From: Saprospiraceae bacterium
GTDB taxonomy: Bacteria > Bacteroidota > Bacteroidia > Chitinophagales > Saprospiraceae
Assembly (NCBI GenBank): GCA_020436955.1
Contig: JAGQWW010000182.1
Coordinates: 1-5,947, forward strand
Direction: 5' to 3'
Length of the DNA stretch: 5,947 nt
Position 1 is the first letter of the stretch. Each line of letters starts with the position of its first letter. A program made the translations under genes and the position numbers. This document shows positions 1-5,474 of this stretch, one piece after another. The notes beneath the pieces are model-generated. The model saw only the letters and a list, made by a program, of their open reading frames with translations. It was not told where the DNA came from and made no database searches.

Positions 1-606
1 CTGGCAGATTGGGAAGCAACTTTCCAGGAATGGATCTTCCAACCCGTACCAAAGGCTTTGATGCACAGCACCATTTTCTTCGACTATCGCCCTATTTATG
101 GTAAAATCGAGTTGTCAGATGCACTAACTGATACCATTTTTGAATTTATCAATCAGCAAACCATTTTCTTGTCCTTCCTGGCTAAAAATGCTTTGGAAAA
201 TCCTGCCCCGCTTTCCTTTTTCAGAAATTTTGTCGTCGAAAGAAGCGGAGAACACAAGAATGAATTTGATATCAAAGCCAGGGCCATGATGCCTCTAGCA
301 GATGCTGCCAGGGTACTGATCCTTTCCAACCGGGTTTCGAAAGTCAGCAATACGGTTCGACGCTTTCAAAAGATGGCTGAATTGGAGCCTCAGAATAAAG
401 ACTTGTACATGCAGGCTGCAGATGCCTATGAGACCTTGATGCGTTATCGGGCACTCCAGGGCTTGCAAAATTTGAATTCAGGCAGATTTTTCAATCCTTC
501 TGAATTGAATAAAATGGAGCGACTGAACCTCCGTAACAGTTTCCAACCGATTGACGAATTACAAAGCTTGTTGAATTTGAGATTTCAACTGGCATACCTA
601 CGATAA
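1..606 (+). CDS. DUF294/CBS-type putative nucleotidyltransferase, C-terminal part (5' truncated by window)
   Basis: The frame is open from base 1 to the TAA at 604-606, so only the last 201 residues are visible and the true start lies outside the window; the ATG at 58 is internal. The visible part resembles the C-terminal helical domain (DUF294_C) of signal-transduction-like proteins that carry a cyclic-nucleotide-binding or CBS module followed by a DUF294 nucleotidyltransferase domain. Recognisable pieces are 'IFFDYRPIYG' near visible residues 24-33, the 'DIKARAMMPLADAARVL' block that matches the usual 'DLK..g..PivdlaRv', and a long helical tail ending in alternating Leu/Arg. By family knowledge the full protein is about 600 residues and cytoplasmic, with no well-proven substrate. 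The exonuclease gene begins 9 bases after its stop, so the two are probably co-transcribed. The family call is fairly firm; the upstream CBS and catalytic domains are inferred, not seen. Confidence 0.8.
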   Translation: MADWEATFQEWIFQPVPKALMHSTIFFDYRPIYGKIELSDALTDTIFEFINQQTIFLSFLAKNALENPAPLSFFRNFVVERSGEHKNEFDIKARAMMPLADAARVLILSNRVSKVSNTVRRFQKMAELEPQNKDLYMQAADAYETLMRYRALQGLQNLNSGRFFNPSELNKMERLNLRNSFQPIDELQSLLNLRFQLAYLR

Positions 607-615
607 GTATTGAGT

Positions 616-1299
616 ATGTTTTTAAATAAAATATTCAAAAAAAATAAGGAAATAAACCCTCCAGATTGGTGGGAGACTTACACTGATTTCTTTAAAGTAA
701 AATGGGATCGCTCCGTTCCGGTAGAAAGGGTACGCTTTATAGTTTTTGACACCGAAACCAGTGGTTTGGATTATAAAAAAGACCGAATCATTCAAATTGG
801 AGCAGTAGAAGTTGAAAATTTTCAAATTAACCTGGGAAATTCACTGGAACTCCTCGTCAACCAGGACCAGGTAGGCACAGCCAGTGAATTAGCGGTACAT
901 GGCATTCGTCAAACCAGGATTGCAGCAGGATTTTCAGAAGAAGAGGCCTTGAAAAAGTTCTTTTTATTTGCTCAAAATGCCATCCTGATTGGACATCATG
1001 TAGCATTTGATATTGCCATCCTCAATCAGGCATTGCAAAATCATTTTGGCTTAAAAATGTTGAATAAAAGTATTGATACTGCTCAATTGACCCAAAGGCT
1101 GGAACAACCAGTTGGCTATCACCACCCAAAACCCGGAGAATTTGCCCTGGATAGTATTTGCAAACGATATGGCATTCCCTTGCACGACCGGCATACTGCG
1201 GCTGGTGATGCTTTTATTACTGCACAACTCTTTATGAAGGTGTTAGCACGATTGAAAAAGAAAGGGAACCACCGACTGGGTGACTTTATCAAAGTCTAG
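616..1299 (+). CDS. DnaQ-like DEDDh 3'-5' exonuclease
   Basis: This encodes a 227-residue cytoplasmic protein of the RNase T / DnaQ exonuclease superfamily, predicted to remove 3'-terminal nucleotides from DNA or RNA with two metal ions. All five catalytic residues are visible (numbered from the ATG at 616): Asp45 and Glu47 in 'FDTETSGL', Asp132 in 'GHHVAFDIAIL', and His193 and Asp198 in 'HTAAGDA'. The first ~38 residues are an extra N-terminal segment rich in Trp, Lys and Asp. A TTG at 610 would add two residues; I prefer the ATG at 616. It follows the DUF294 gene by 9 bases; in other bacteria, from memory, these two families are often neighbours, so a joint role is likely but undefined. It has no polymerase or UvrC-like domain, so it is a stand-alone exonuclease rather than a proven replicative epsilon subunit. 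Its stop codon overlaps the stop of the convergent gene. Confidence 0.9.
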   Translation: MFLNKIFKKNKEINPPDWWETYTDFFKVKWDRSVPVERVRFIVFDTETSGLDYKKDRIIQIGAVEVENFQINLGNSLELLVNQDQVGTASELAVHGIRQTRIAAGFSEEEALKKFFLFAQNAILIGHHVAFDIAILNQALQNHFGLKMLNKSIDTAQLTQRLEQPVGYHHPKPGEFALDSICKRYGIPLHDRHTAAGDAFITAQLFMKVLARLKKKGNHRLGDFIKV

Positions 1300-2117
1300 G
1301 GTTCGGGCACGATTACAAATCCATCTTCAGCATATAAAGAAAAGGTATCGTAAGGTACTTGTATGTATCCATTGTTACCCCAACTCCTACCCCAGGCACT
1401 TCTTATTTCCAGCAACTCATTGTCTTGGTCAAATCCAACTACTAAGACCGGTACCGTCATCGTTTTCTGCACGCTGCCCGGTTCCCAAAGCTTCTCTCCC
1501 CGTATGTCTTGGAAACCACCATCGACTTTCAGATGCACCAAGACCGGATTGCCCCGAGTCAGGGCTTTCCTTATTTCAAAAATCTTTTGACGAGGTTTAC
1601 TAACGGTCCCAAAAATATGGAGGTAATGTCTGATTTTGTATTTCTGGGTTGCAAATACGGCACTGGAAATATTGGCAGCATTGTAGGGCATGATAGCGGC
1701 TGAGACTGTGCCGGTCTCCGCTAAAAATTGAAATGCATCCTCTAACTGGCCATTGATATTATTGAGACTGATATAATCCGGACTCAGATTATCTTTAAAA
1801 TTTTGATCAAAATTGACATAAAACTCCATCATTGAAGCCAACAAGTAAGCTGCAGGGTCTCCCTTGGAGCCAATTTCCCTGGGTGGCATCAGATAGGGCT
1901 TCACGCTTTGTTCTACGATTAAAGACCTGCCGGCATCTCCCAAACCCGGCATGACAGGCATCAGGATATCGATTAAAGTCTGGTCGCTCACGCCCACATT
2001 GGAAGACATGGGTTTTAAATCACCATTAAAATTGGGAATAGAATCGGACTGTGCATTAAGGTCCGGGAAATGGATAAAAAGTAGGGTTGCGATAACAAAG
2101 AAACTGCCTTTCAACAT
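1296..2117 (-). CDS. Secreted papain-fold (C1A-like) protein lacking all catalytic residues; predicted pseudopeptidase
   Basis: This 273-residue protein starts with a signal peptide (MLKGSFFVIATLLF..., probable cleavage after 'NAQ' near residue 23). I chose the ATG at 2117 because the longer frame from 2147 would put ten polar residues ahead of the signal peptide. The rest follows the papain fold: 'EIGSKGDPAAYLLASMMEF' (residues 81-99) aligns without gaps to papain 'NQGSCGSCWAFSAVVTIEG'; 'LSPDYISL' (111-118) matches 'LSPQYL'; 'TVPVLVVGFD' (221-230) matches 'DHAVAAVGYG'; 'IRSAWGRSWGNNGYI' (238-252) matches 'KNSWGTGWGENGYI'. Catalytic Cys25 is Pro88, oxyanion Gln19 is Ile82, His159 is Val222 and Asn175 is Ser240. 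The protein contains no cysteine. The fold-defining Trp and Gly residues remain, so it looks like a maintained non-enzymatic fold, perhaps a binding protein or inhibitor; that role is inference. It lies downstream of the thioesterase gene on the same strand, and an inverted repeat covers its start. Confidence 0.8.
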   Translation of the reverse strand: MLKGSFFVIATLLFIHFPDLNAQSDSIPNFNGDLKPMSSNVGVSDQTLIDILMPVMPGLGDAGRSLIVEQSVKPYLMPPREIGSKGDPAAYLLASMMEFYVNFDQNFKDNLSPDYISLNNINGQLEDAFQFLAETGTVSAAIMPYNAANISSAVFATQKYKIRHYLHIFGTVSKPRQKIFEIRKALTRGNPVLVHLKVDGGFQDIRGEKLWEPGSVQKTMTVPVLVVGFDQDNELLEIRSAWGRSWGNNGYIQVPYDTFSLYAEDGFVIVPEP

Positions 2118-2174
2118 GGTTACATTTTGGATGGTACCTACATGCAACGCAGTTGAAAGGCAGTTTCTTTTTTA
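2093..2174. repeat. Inverted repeat with 19-bp perfect arms straddling the papain-fold gene start
   Basis: The arms are 2097-2115 (AAAGAAACTGCCTTTCAAC) and 2152-2170, its exact reverse complement, separated by 36 bases. Allowing one mismatch (2096/2171), the pairing extends to 2093-2115 and 2152-2174, 22 of 23 positions. On the minus-strand transcript the downstream arm takes in the last base of the start codon and codons 2-7 of the papain-fold gene, and the upstream arm lies in the gap after the thioesterase stop. The RNA could fold into a long stem that masks the start. Read on the plus strand, the right arm runs into a T-rich stretch (TTTCTTTTTT), so it could also act as a terminator against antisense transcription. 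Which of these applies is not decided by the sequence. Confidence 0.85.
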
Positions 2175-2195
2175 AAAATATCGCTTTATCTAAAA

Positions 2196-2720
2196 TTATT
2201 TTTCCAAGGTAGCAAACATGGATTTCAAATCAGTTGCATCTTCCGGTTTCATTCTACCGCTTAGTATCAGACGAACCTCTCTCCTTCTGGATGCACTTTC
2301 AAATAACCTTTCTTCCTCATCGGTCAAAGGTAATAGTGCAGGAATGGGCGTAGGCTTTAGCTTATCATCGTCCAATCCTACAAAAGTAAAGTAGGCATGG
2401 TTACATCTGCGTGGATTTAAACCTTTGATATCGTTGGCAAAAACCTCCACATAAATTTCAACGGAAGTAGTCCAGGCACGGGTTGCAGTAGCTTTTAGGG
2501 TTACCACTTCGCCTAATAAAATTGGCTTTTGAAAGGATACATGGTCGACAGAGGCTGTAACTACATGTCTTTCAGTGTGTTTACCGGCTGCAATACTGGC
2601 AACGATATCCATCCATCGCATGAGGTTACCCCCCATAAGGTTGCCCATCGGGTTGGTATCGTTTGGCATGACCATTTCGGTCATAACTGTATGAGAATCA
2701 CTTACTTTTTTAGGACGCAT
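2196..2720 (-). CDS. Acyl-CoA thioesterase, hotdog fold (YciA/BACH-like)
   Basis: This encodes a 174-residue cytoplasmic enzyme predicted to hydrolyse acyl-CoA to free fatty acid and CoA. It has one hotdog domain (about residues 8-125). The signature is clear: 'MPNDTNPMGNLMGGNLMRWMD' at residues 18-38, with the conserved Asn23, Gly26, Gly30-Gly31 and Asp38 of the acyl-CoA thioesterase family, followed by 'VVTASVDHVSFQKPI' at 53-67, the usual central helix-strand segment. A further ~45 residues, charged and helical ('DEEERLFESASRRREVR'), follow the domain. With a single hotdog domain it would have to work as an oligomer, by family knowledge. The substrate chain length cannot be read from the sequence. 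It lies 96 bases downstream of the lipB-fusion gene on the same strand, and a candidate promoter in that gap suggests it can be transcribed on its own. The next gene starts 78 bases beyond its stop. Confidence 0.9.
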   Translation of the reverse strand: MRPKKVSDSHTVMTEMVMPNDTNPMGNLMGGNLMRWMDIVASIAAGKHTERHVVTASVDHVSFQKPILLGEVVTLKATATRAWTTSVEIYVEVFANDIKGLNPRRCNHAYFTFVGLDDDKLKPTPIPALLPLTDEEERLFESASRRREVRLILSGRMKPEDATDLKSMFATLEK

Positions 2721-2774
2721 ATAAGATTTTTGGTTTTAAGGGAAACGTCAGCCACCCCTAATATGTTTAGAGCC

Positions 2775-2791
2775 ACAAAATTAAATTTTGT
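2775..2791. repeat. 17-bp A/T-rich perfect palindrome (8+1+8)
   Basis: ACAAAATT-A-AATTTTGT is a perfect palindrome with a one-base centre. It covers the candidate -7 box upstream of the thioesterase gene. It is too tight to form a good RNA hairpin, so a binding site for a dimeric protein, or chance in A/T-rich spacer DNA, are the realistic readings. Confidence 0.6.
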
Positions 2792-2807
2792 ACAGGAATA
2801 ATGCAGA
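2776..2807 (-). promoter_or_regulatory. Candidate Bacteroidota promoter for the thioesterase gene
   Basis: The minus strand carries TAATTTTG (2783 down to 2776), an exact match to the Bacteroidota -7 consensus TAnnTTTG. A weak -33 element, TCTG (2807 down to 2804), lies 20 bases upstream. Transcription would start near 2769, about 48 bases before the ATG at 2720. The -7 box is good and the -33 box poor, so this is tentative. Confidence 0.4.
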
Positions 2808-2816
2808 GAAAGATGA

Positions 2817-3224
2817 CTATTTAATCATCACCCCTTTTTTATTGATGAGGGGTACTGTTGTAAAATGTTGGGGGTCAATGCTTCCTTTTACAAAAACATA
2901 CTTCTTGTCGTACATATAGCCATCGTGCACAAAGCTGATCCAATATTCATTGGTCATCCCAAAAACATCGGGTTGGATTTGTTCGACAGTAGTAGCAGAC
3001 TGGCCTGCAATTTTTTCAAAATAAAACCTGAATTGCGAAGTTTTTCGGTCCTCGCCTTCTATTTCGCCATATCCACGAGAGTGAATCAACACATCTTTTA
3101 TAGGTTCTTCCTTAAAATTCAACAGGAAAACGTCCCAAAGGTCACCTTCATCAGCAACTTGTTCTTTAGGAGCTATAGCCAGCGCCAAATCTTCAACTTT
3201 GTGAAATGGAATGTCTTTTTTCAT
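2817..3224 (-). CDS. Possible separate gene: 135-residue protein of unknown function (C-terminal part of the lipB fusion)
   Basis: Read on its own, the C-terminal part of the fusion begins at ATG 3224 (MKKDIPFHKV...) and ends at TAG 2817. An SD-like AGGA lies 5 bases before this ATG, unusual for an internal methionine and normal for a gene start. In the shifted lipB frame a TAG sits at 3234-3232, leaving 7 bases before the ATG, a typical operon spacing. The protein has no signal peptide or membrane segment. It is rich in aromatic residues in its second half ('NEYWISFVHDGYMYDKKYVFV') and ends with 'INKKGVMIK', which I recall as the conserved end of a Bacteroidota family of unknown function. 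I assign no activity. If the fusion is real, this start may still give an internal product. Confidence 0.5.
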   Translation of the reverse strand: MKKDIPFHKVEDLALAIAPKEQVADEGDLWDVFLLNFKEEPIKDVLIHSRGYGEIEGEDRKTSQFRFYFEKIAGQSATTVEQIQPDVFGMTNEYWISFVHDGYMYDKKYVFVKGSIDPQHFTTVPLINKKGVMIK

Positions 3225-3950
3225 AACGATCCTACACTTCTTCAAATTCAAATTCAAATACTTCAGCAAAGCTTTTTTCAACCTTTCTTTCACTTCAAGC
3301 ATATCAACAATCCTGCCTAACTCAGCTTGTAAAGAGGTAACGTCCCGGTTAGGCTCATCAATACCACAGGGTATAATATTTTTAAAATAATTAAGGTCTG
3401 TATTGATGTTAAAAGCAAATCCGTGCATAGTAACCCATCTGCTCATGTGAACGCCAATGGCACAAATTTTCCGTCTGGGCTTGCCTTCTTTCTCTGGCAA
3501 CCAAACCCCTGTATAACCACTATCCCTTTCACCTTCAATACCATAAGTTGCAAGGGTCCTTATAATAGCTTCTTCAAGGAAGCGAACATATTTATGGACA
3601 TCGGTAAAAAATTCGTCCAAATCGAAAATTGGATATCCGGTTATTTGACCCGGACCGTGATAGGTGATGTCCCCTCCCCTGTTTATTTTAAAAAAAGTGA
3701 CTCCATTGGCTTCCAATTCTGCTTCGGACATCAACAAGTTGTCAATGCTACCACTTTTACCAAGGGTATAAACAGGAGGATGTTCGCAAAAAAGCAGAAA
3801 ATGTTTAACGGTATCGATAGCTTCCCCCTTTTCTTTATGGGTACGATTTTGTAACTTTAGTGCGATGGCTTTTTTGAACAGATCAGTCTGGTAATCCCAT
3901 GCTTCCTGATAGGCCATCCTTCCCAAATCCTGATAAATAACTTTTTGCAT
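2817..3950 (-). CDS. lipB: Lipoyl(octanoyl) transferase LipB, fused in frame to a C-terminal domain of unknown function
   Basis: LipB moves octanoyl from octanoyl-acyl carrier protein to lipoyl domains of 2-oxoacid dehydrogenases and the glycine cleavage H protein, the first step of lipoate synthesis, in the cytoplasm. Residues 1 to about 226 show the family clearly: 'RGGDITYHGPGQ' at 91-102, the catalytic Lys161 in 'KICAIGVHMSRWVTMHGFA', and the catalytic Cys195 in 'NIIPCGI'. LipB proteins normally stop at about 210-250 residues; this one continues to 377. Residues 243-377 ('MKKDIPFHKVEDLALAI' to 'PLINKKGVMIK') resemble a short Bacteroidota family of unknown function that I know as a separate protein. 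The join ('LLKYLNLNLKKCRIV', 228-242) does not look like LipB; shifting the frame at the A6 run (3278-3273) gives the expected ending and a stop. The lipB identity is firm; the fusion may be real or due to one missing base. Start ATG at 3950. Confidence 0.93.
   Translation of the reverse strand: MQKVIYQDLGRMAYQEAWDYQTDLFKKAIALKLQNRTHKEKGEAIDTVKHFLLFCEHPPVYTLGKSGSIDNLLMSEAELEANGVTFFKINRGGDITYHGPGQITGYPIFDLDEFFTDVHKYVRFLEEAIIRTLATYGIEGERDSGYTGVWLPEKEGKPRRKICAIGVHMSRWVTMHGFAFNINTDLNYFKNIIPCGIDEPNRDVTSLQAELGRIVDMLEVKERLKKALLKYLNLNLKKCRIVMKKDIPFHKVEDLALAIAPKEQVADEGDLWDVFLLNFKEEPIKDVLIHSRGYGEIEGEDRKTSQFRFYFEKIAGQSATTVEQIQPDVFGMTNEYWISFVHDGYMYDKKYVFVKGSIDPQHFTTVPLINKKGVMIK
3232..3278 (-). other. Apparent frameshift junction between lipB and the downstream domain
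   Basis: The coding strand has TTG-AAA-AAA-GCT at the T6 run 3273-3278. With one more A, or a -1 ribosomal slip on the second AAA, the frame reads KK-SFAEVFEFEFEEV and stops at TAG (3234-3232). That gives a 239-residue LipB with the aromatic and acidic ending I expect of Bacteroidota LipB. The frame as given instead reads through three tandem TTTGAA hexamers as 'YLNLNLKK' and runs into the next gene. The single-base change is inferred; the two readings themselves are seen directly. Confidence 0.6.
3241..3258. repeat. Three tandem TTCAAA hexamers
   Basis: TTCAAA occurs three times in direct succession inside the 3' part of lipB. On the coding strand it is (TTTGAA)3, read as 'FEFEFE' in the inferred original lipB frame and 'LNLNL' in the frame as given. 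Because the unit is six bases, copy-number change here would not alter the frame. Confidence 0.9.
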
Positions 3951-4117
3951 GGTTTTTGTAATTAACTGTGCAACACCATTTTTTTCTTCCTACAGCCTTC
4001 CCGATGATTACTTCTGATTTCCCGGAAGACGTTTTCACTATGGATACACTAGCGCATTTCAGACAATAGTAGAATCCCATGTTCTATCGTAATCGAACAC
4101 AAAGTAAATTATCTGAG
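3951..4117. other. 167-bp intergenic region between divergent lipB and the thioredoxin-dockerin gene
   Basis: This spacer separates two divergent genes and must hold promoters for both if neither is transcribed from farther away. I find no convincing TTTG-N19-TAnnTTTG pair on either strand and no strong hairpin. A 65-codon minus-strand frame crosses it and enters lipB, but it has no family resemblance or good start context, so I treat it as chance. Confidence 0.5.
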
Positions 4118-5182
4118 ATGAAAAAAGTTGCCTGTTTAGCAGTATTAATTTTGGGTGGCTTGGCTGCTGTTTTTGCACAGAATGCCCCCGATTTTGATGT
4201 AATTGATGCTCATGGAATGGAGCATCGCCTGTACGAAGATTACCTGAACCAGGGTAAAACCGTTGTTTTAGAACTCTTCTTTGTTGATTGCCCTCCTTGT
4301 AACAGTATAGCACCGCTGGTGCAAAGCTTGTATGAATCCTGGGGTTCCGGCAATAATGATGTTGAATTCTTTTCTTTGACCGTAAGGACTACGGATACTG
4401 ACCAAATGGTCCTGGGTTTTGAGGCCATGCATGGCTTAACCTTCCCGGGTATAAGTGAAGAAGGAGGCGGACCAATGGCTACTATACCCTACCGAAATGG
4501 AACCTTCGGATTTTATATTGGTACACCTACCTTTGTAGTTATTGCACCGGATGGATCAGTAAACTATGGCGTAAGAGGATCGGGTATGACTGCAACCATT
4601 GATGCTATCGATGCAGCCATTGAAGCAACCGGTGCAGTAAAACCGGATTTATCTGTTCCGATTTCCGGCAGTGTATTTACGGCAACCGGGAGACCAATTC
4701 CTAACGCTAAAGTATATGTACAGGGTTTTCCCAACAATTACGTAATGACGAATATGGCTGGTGCTTACACCCTGAATCATACCATGGATGATGGTGTAAA
4801 CTATGCTATCATTGCAGAAAAGGAAGATGATTTCAATGTAGGAGTCACCGTTATTGATGTCCTGATGATGCGAAAGCATTTCTTGTATGTGGACACTTTT
4901 GACAATGTCTTTTTACATTATGCTGCGGACCTAAACGGTAACCTCAGTGTATCCAGTTTGGATCAGGTCCTGGCCACCAAACTATTGGCCTATGTCATCT
5001 TTGACCTTCCGGGAAAATCGAGTCCCTGGATATTTTTGGACTCTTCCTACAATTTCGACAAATTTTACAATAACCCGGCAGGTGCCAGAGGCAGGGAATT
5101 TAATAGTCAAAGTGATCTAAACAATCTTAACCTCGTCGGGGTAAAATTGGGCGATCTCAATGATAACAGTCCCCTCAATTAA
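4118..5182 (+). CDS. Secreted TlpA-like thioredoxin with regulatory-like beta-sandwich and dockerin-like C-terminal module
   Basis: This encodes a 354-residue exported protein. The ATG at 4118 places the signal peptide (MKKVACLAVLILGGLAAVFAQ) at the N-terminus; the frame is open 13 codons further up, but those residues are polar. Residues 24-170 are a thioredoxin-like domain of the TlpA/redoxin type: redox motif 'DCPPC' with Cys58 and Cys61, and the cis-proline loop 'GTPTFVVIAPDG' with Pro137. Residues 182-230 ('ISGSVFTATGRPIPNAKVYVQG') resemble a carboxypeptidase-regulatory-like domain. Residues 236-291 form a dockerin-like pair: a degraded first loop ('EDDFNVGVTVID') and a good calcium loop ('DLNGNLSVSSLD', 271-282). 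The end, 'VGVKLGDLND' (340-349), matches the 'KiGDvN' close of Saprospiria modules. It probably handles disulfides or thiols outside the cytoplasm. No type IX sorting domain follows. A stem-loop lies just after the stop. Confidence 0.88.
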   Translation: MKKVACLAVLILGGLAAVFAQNAPDFDVIDAHGMEHRLYEDYLNQGKTVVLELFFVDCPPCNSIAPLVQSLYESWGSGNNDVEFFSLTVRTTDTDQMVLGFEAMHGLTFPGISEEGGGPMATIPYRNGTFGFYIGTPTFVVIAPDGSVNYGVRGSGMTATIDAIDAAIEATGAVKPDLSVPISGSVFTATGRPIPNAKVYVQGFPNNYVMTNMAGAYTLNHTMDDGVNYAIIAEKEDDFNVGVTVIDVLMMRKHFLYVDTFDNVFLHYAADLNGNLSVSSLDQVLATKLLAYVIFDLPGKSSPWIFLDSSYNFDKFYNNPAGARGREFNSQSDLNNLNLVGVKLGDLNDNSPLN

Positions 5183-5184
5183 AT

Positions 5185-5230
5185 CACAGTCACTTGCAGG
5201 ATGTTTGGATCCTGCAAGTATAAAACTGTG
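5185..5230 (+). terminator. Two-part stem-loop terminator between convergent genes
   Basis: An inner 11-bp perfect stem pairs ACTTGCAGGAT (5192-5202) with 5209-5219 around a 6-base loop. An outer 6-bp stem pairs CACAGT (5185-5190) with ACTGTG (5225-5230). It begins 2 bases after the stop of the thioredoxin-dockerin gene and is followed by TTTATTGATTT, a weak U-tract. The convergent DUF2892 gene ends at 5240, so the structure could serve both strands. Confidence 0.75.
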
Positions 5231-5239
5231 TTTATTGAT

Positions 5240-5452
5240 TTAGGCTGCGGATTTAGTTTTGCAGGTGTTGATTCCAAATGGGGCATACAGGGGACAAAAA
5301 CTCACCAGGCTGGTCAATACAAATACTGCTGCCAATACCAGCGCAATAATGCCTAGCGTACCGGAAATCGTATTAGTAAAATACAATGCAATTAAAATAG
5401 CTGCTACGATATAACGAATCAGCTTGTCGGTAGAGCCCATGTTCTTTTTCAT
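5240..5452 (-). CDS. Small DUF2892 (YgaP-like transmembrane) membrane protein
   Basis: This 70-residue protein has a short charged N-terminus (MKKNMGSTDKLIRY), two predicted membrane helices (about residues 13-28 and 31-50), and the family ending 'FCPLYAPFGINTC' with Cys53 and Cys64. DUF2892 is the membrane segment fused to a rhodanese domain in E. coli YgaP and stands alone in many other bacteria, often near sulfurtransferase or thioredoxin genes. A role in sulfur or redox handling at the inner membrane is inferred from that association, not shown here. A second ATG at codon 5 is a possible start. It sits 69 bases downstream of the Crp/Fnr gene on the same strand, with a candidate promoter and operator in the gap, so it is likely a direct target of that regulator. 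Confidence 0.85.
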   Translation of the reverse strand: MKKNMGSTDKLIRYIVAAILIALYFTNTISGTLGIIALVLAAVFVLTSLVSFCPLYAPFGINTCKTKSAA

Positions 5453-5474
5453 GTTGATGTATTTTAAGTTAACA

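Noticed and set aside
1280..1603. 107-codon plus-strand frame starting inside the exonuclease 3' end
   Set aside because: It is antisense to the papain-fold gene, whose conserved C-terminal blocks explain this DNA.
2118..2147. Ten-codon N-terminal extension of the papain-fold protein (MHVGTIQNVT)
   Set aside because: It would put polar residues ahead of a good signal peptide and lies wholly in the loop of the inverted repeat; the ATG at 2117 is the better start.
2093..2174. The inverted repeat as ends of an insertion sequence or MITE
   Set aside because: The enclosed segment is only 36 bases, there are no flanking target-site duplications that I can see, and one arm is coding sequence.
2865..3320. 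151-codon plus-strand frame opposite the lipB fusion
   Set aside because: It is antisense to a well-supported coding frame; the translation is rich in Phe and Ile, as expected of a shadow frame.
3423..3854. 143-codon plus-strand frame opposite lipB
   Set aside because: It is fully antisense to the conserved LipB catalytic core, and its translation has no domain signature.
3883..4080. 65-codon minus-strand frame upstream of and overlapping lipB, with 'CLKC' and 'CC' cysteines
   Set aside because: It overlaps the lipB start in another frame, has no clear start context or family resemblance, and its cysteines do not form a known motif.
5468..5473. GTTAAC palindrome in the DUF2892 leader
   Set aside because: It is a six-base palindrome in A/T-rich spacer DNA, expected by chance, with no second copy nearby.
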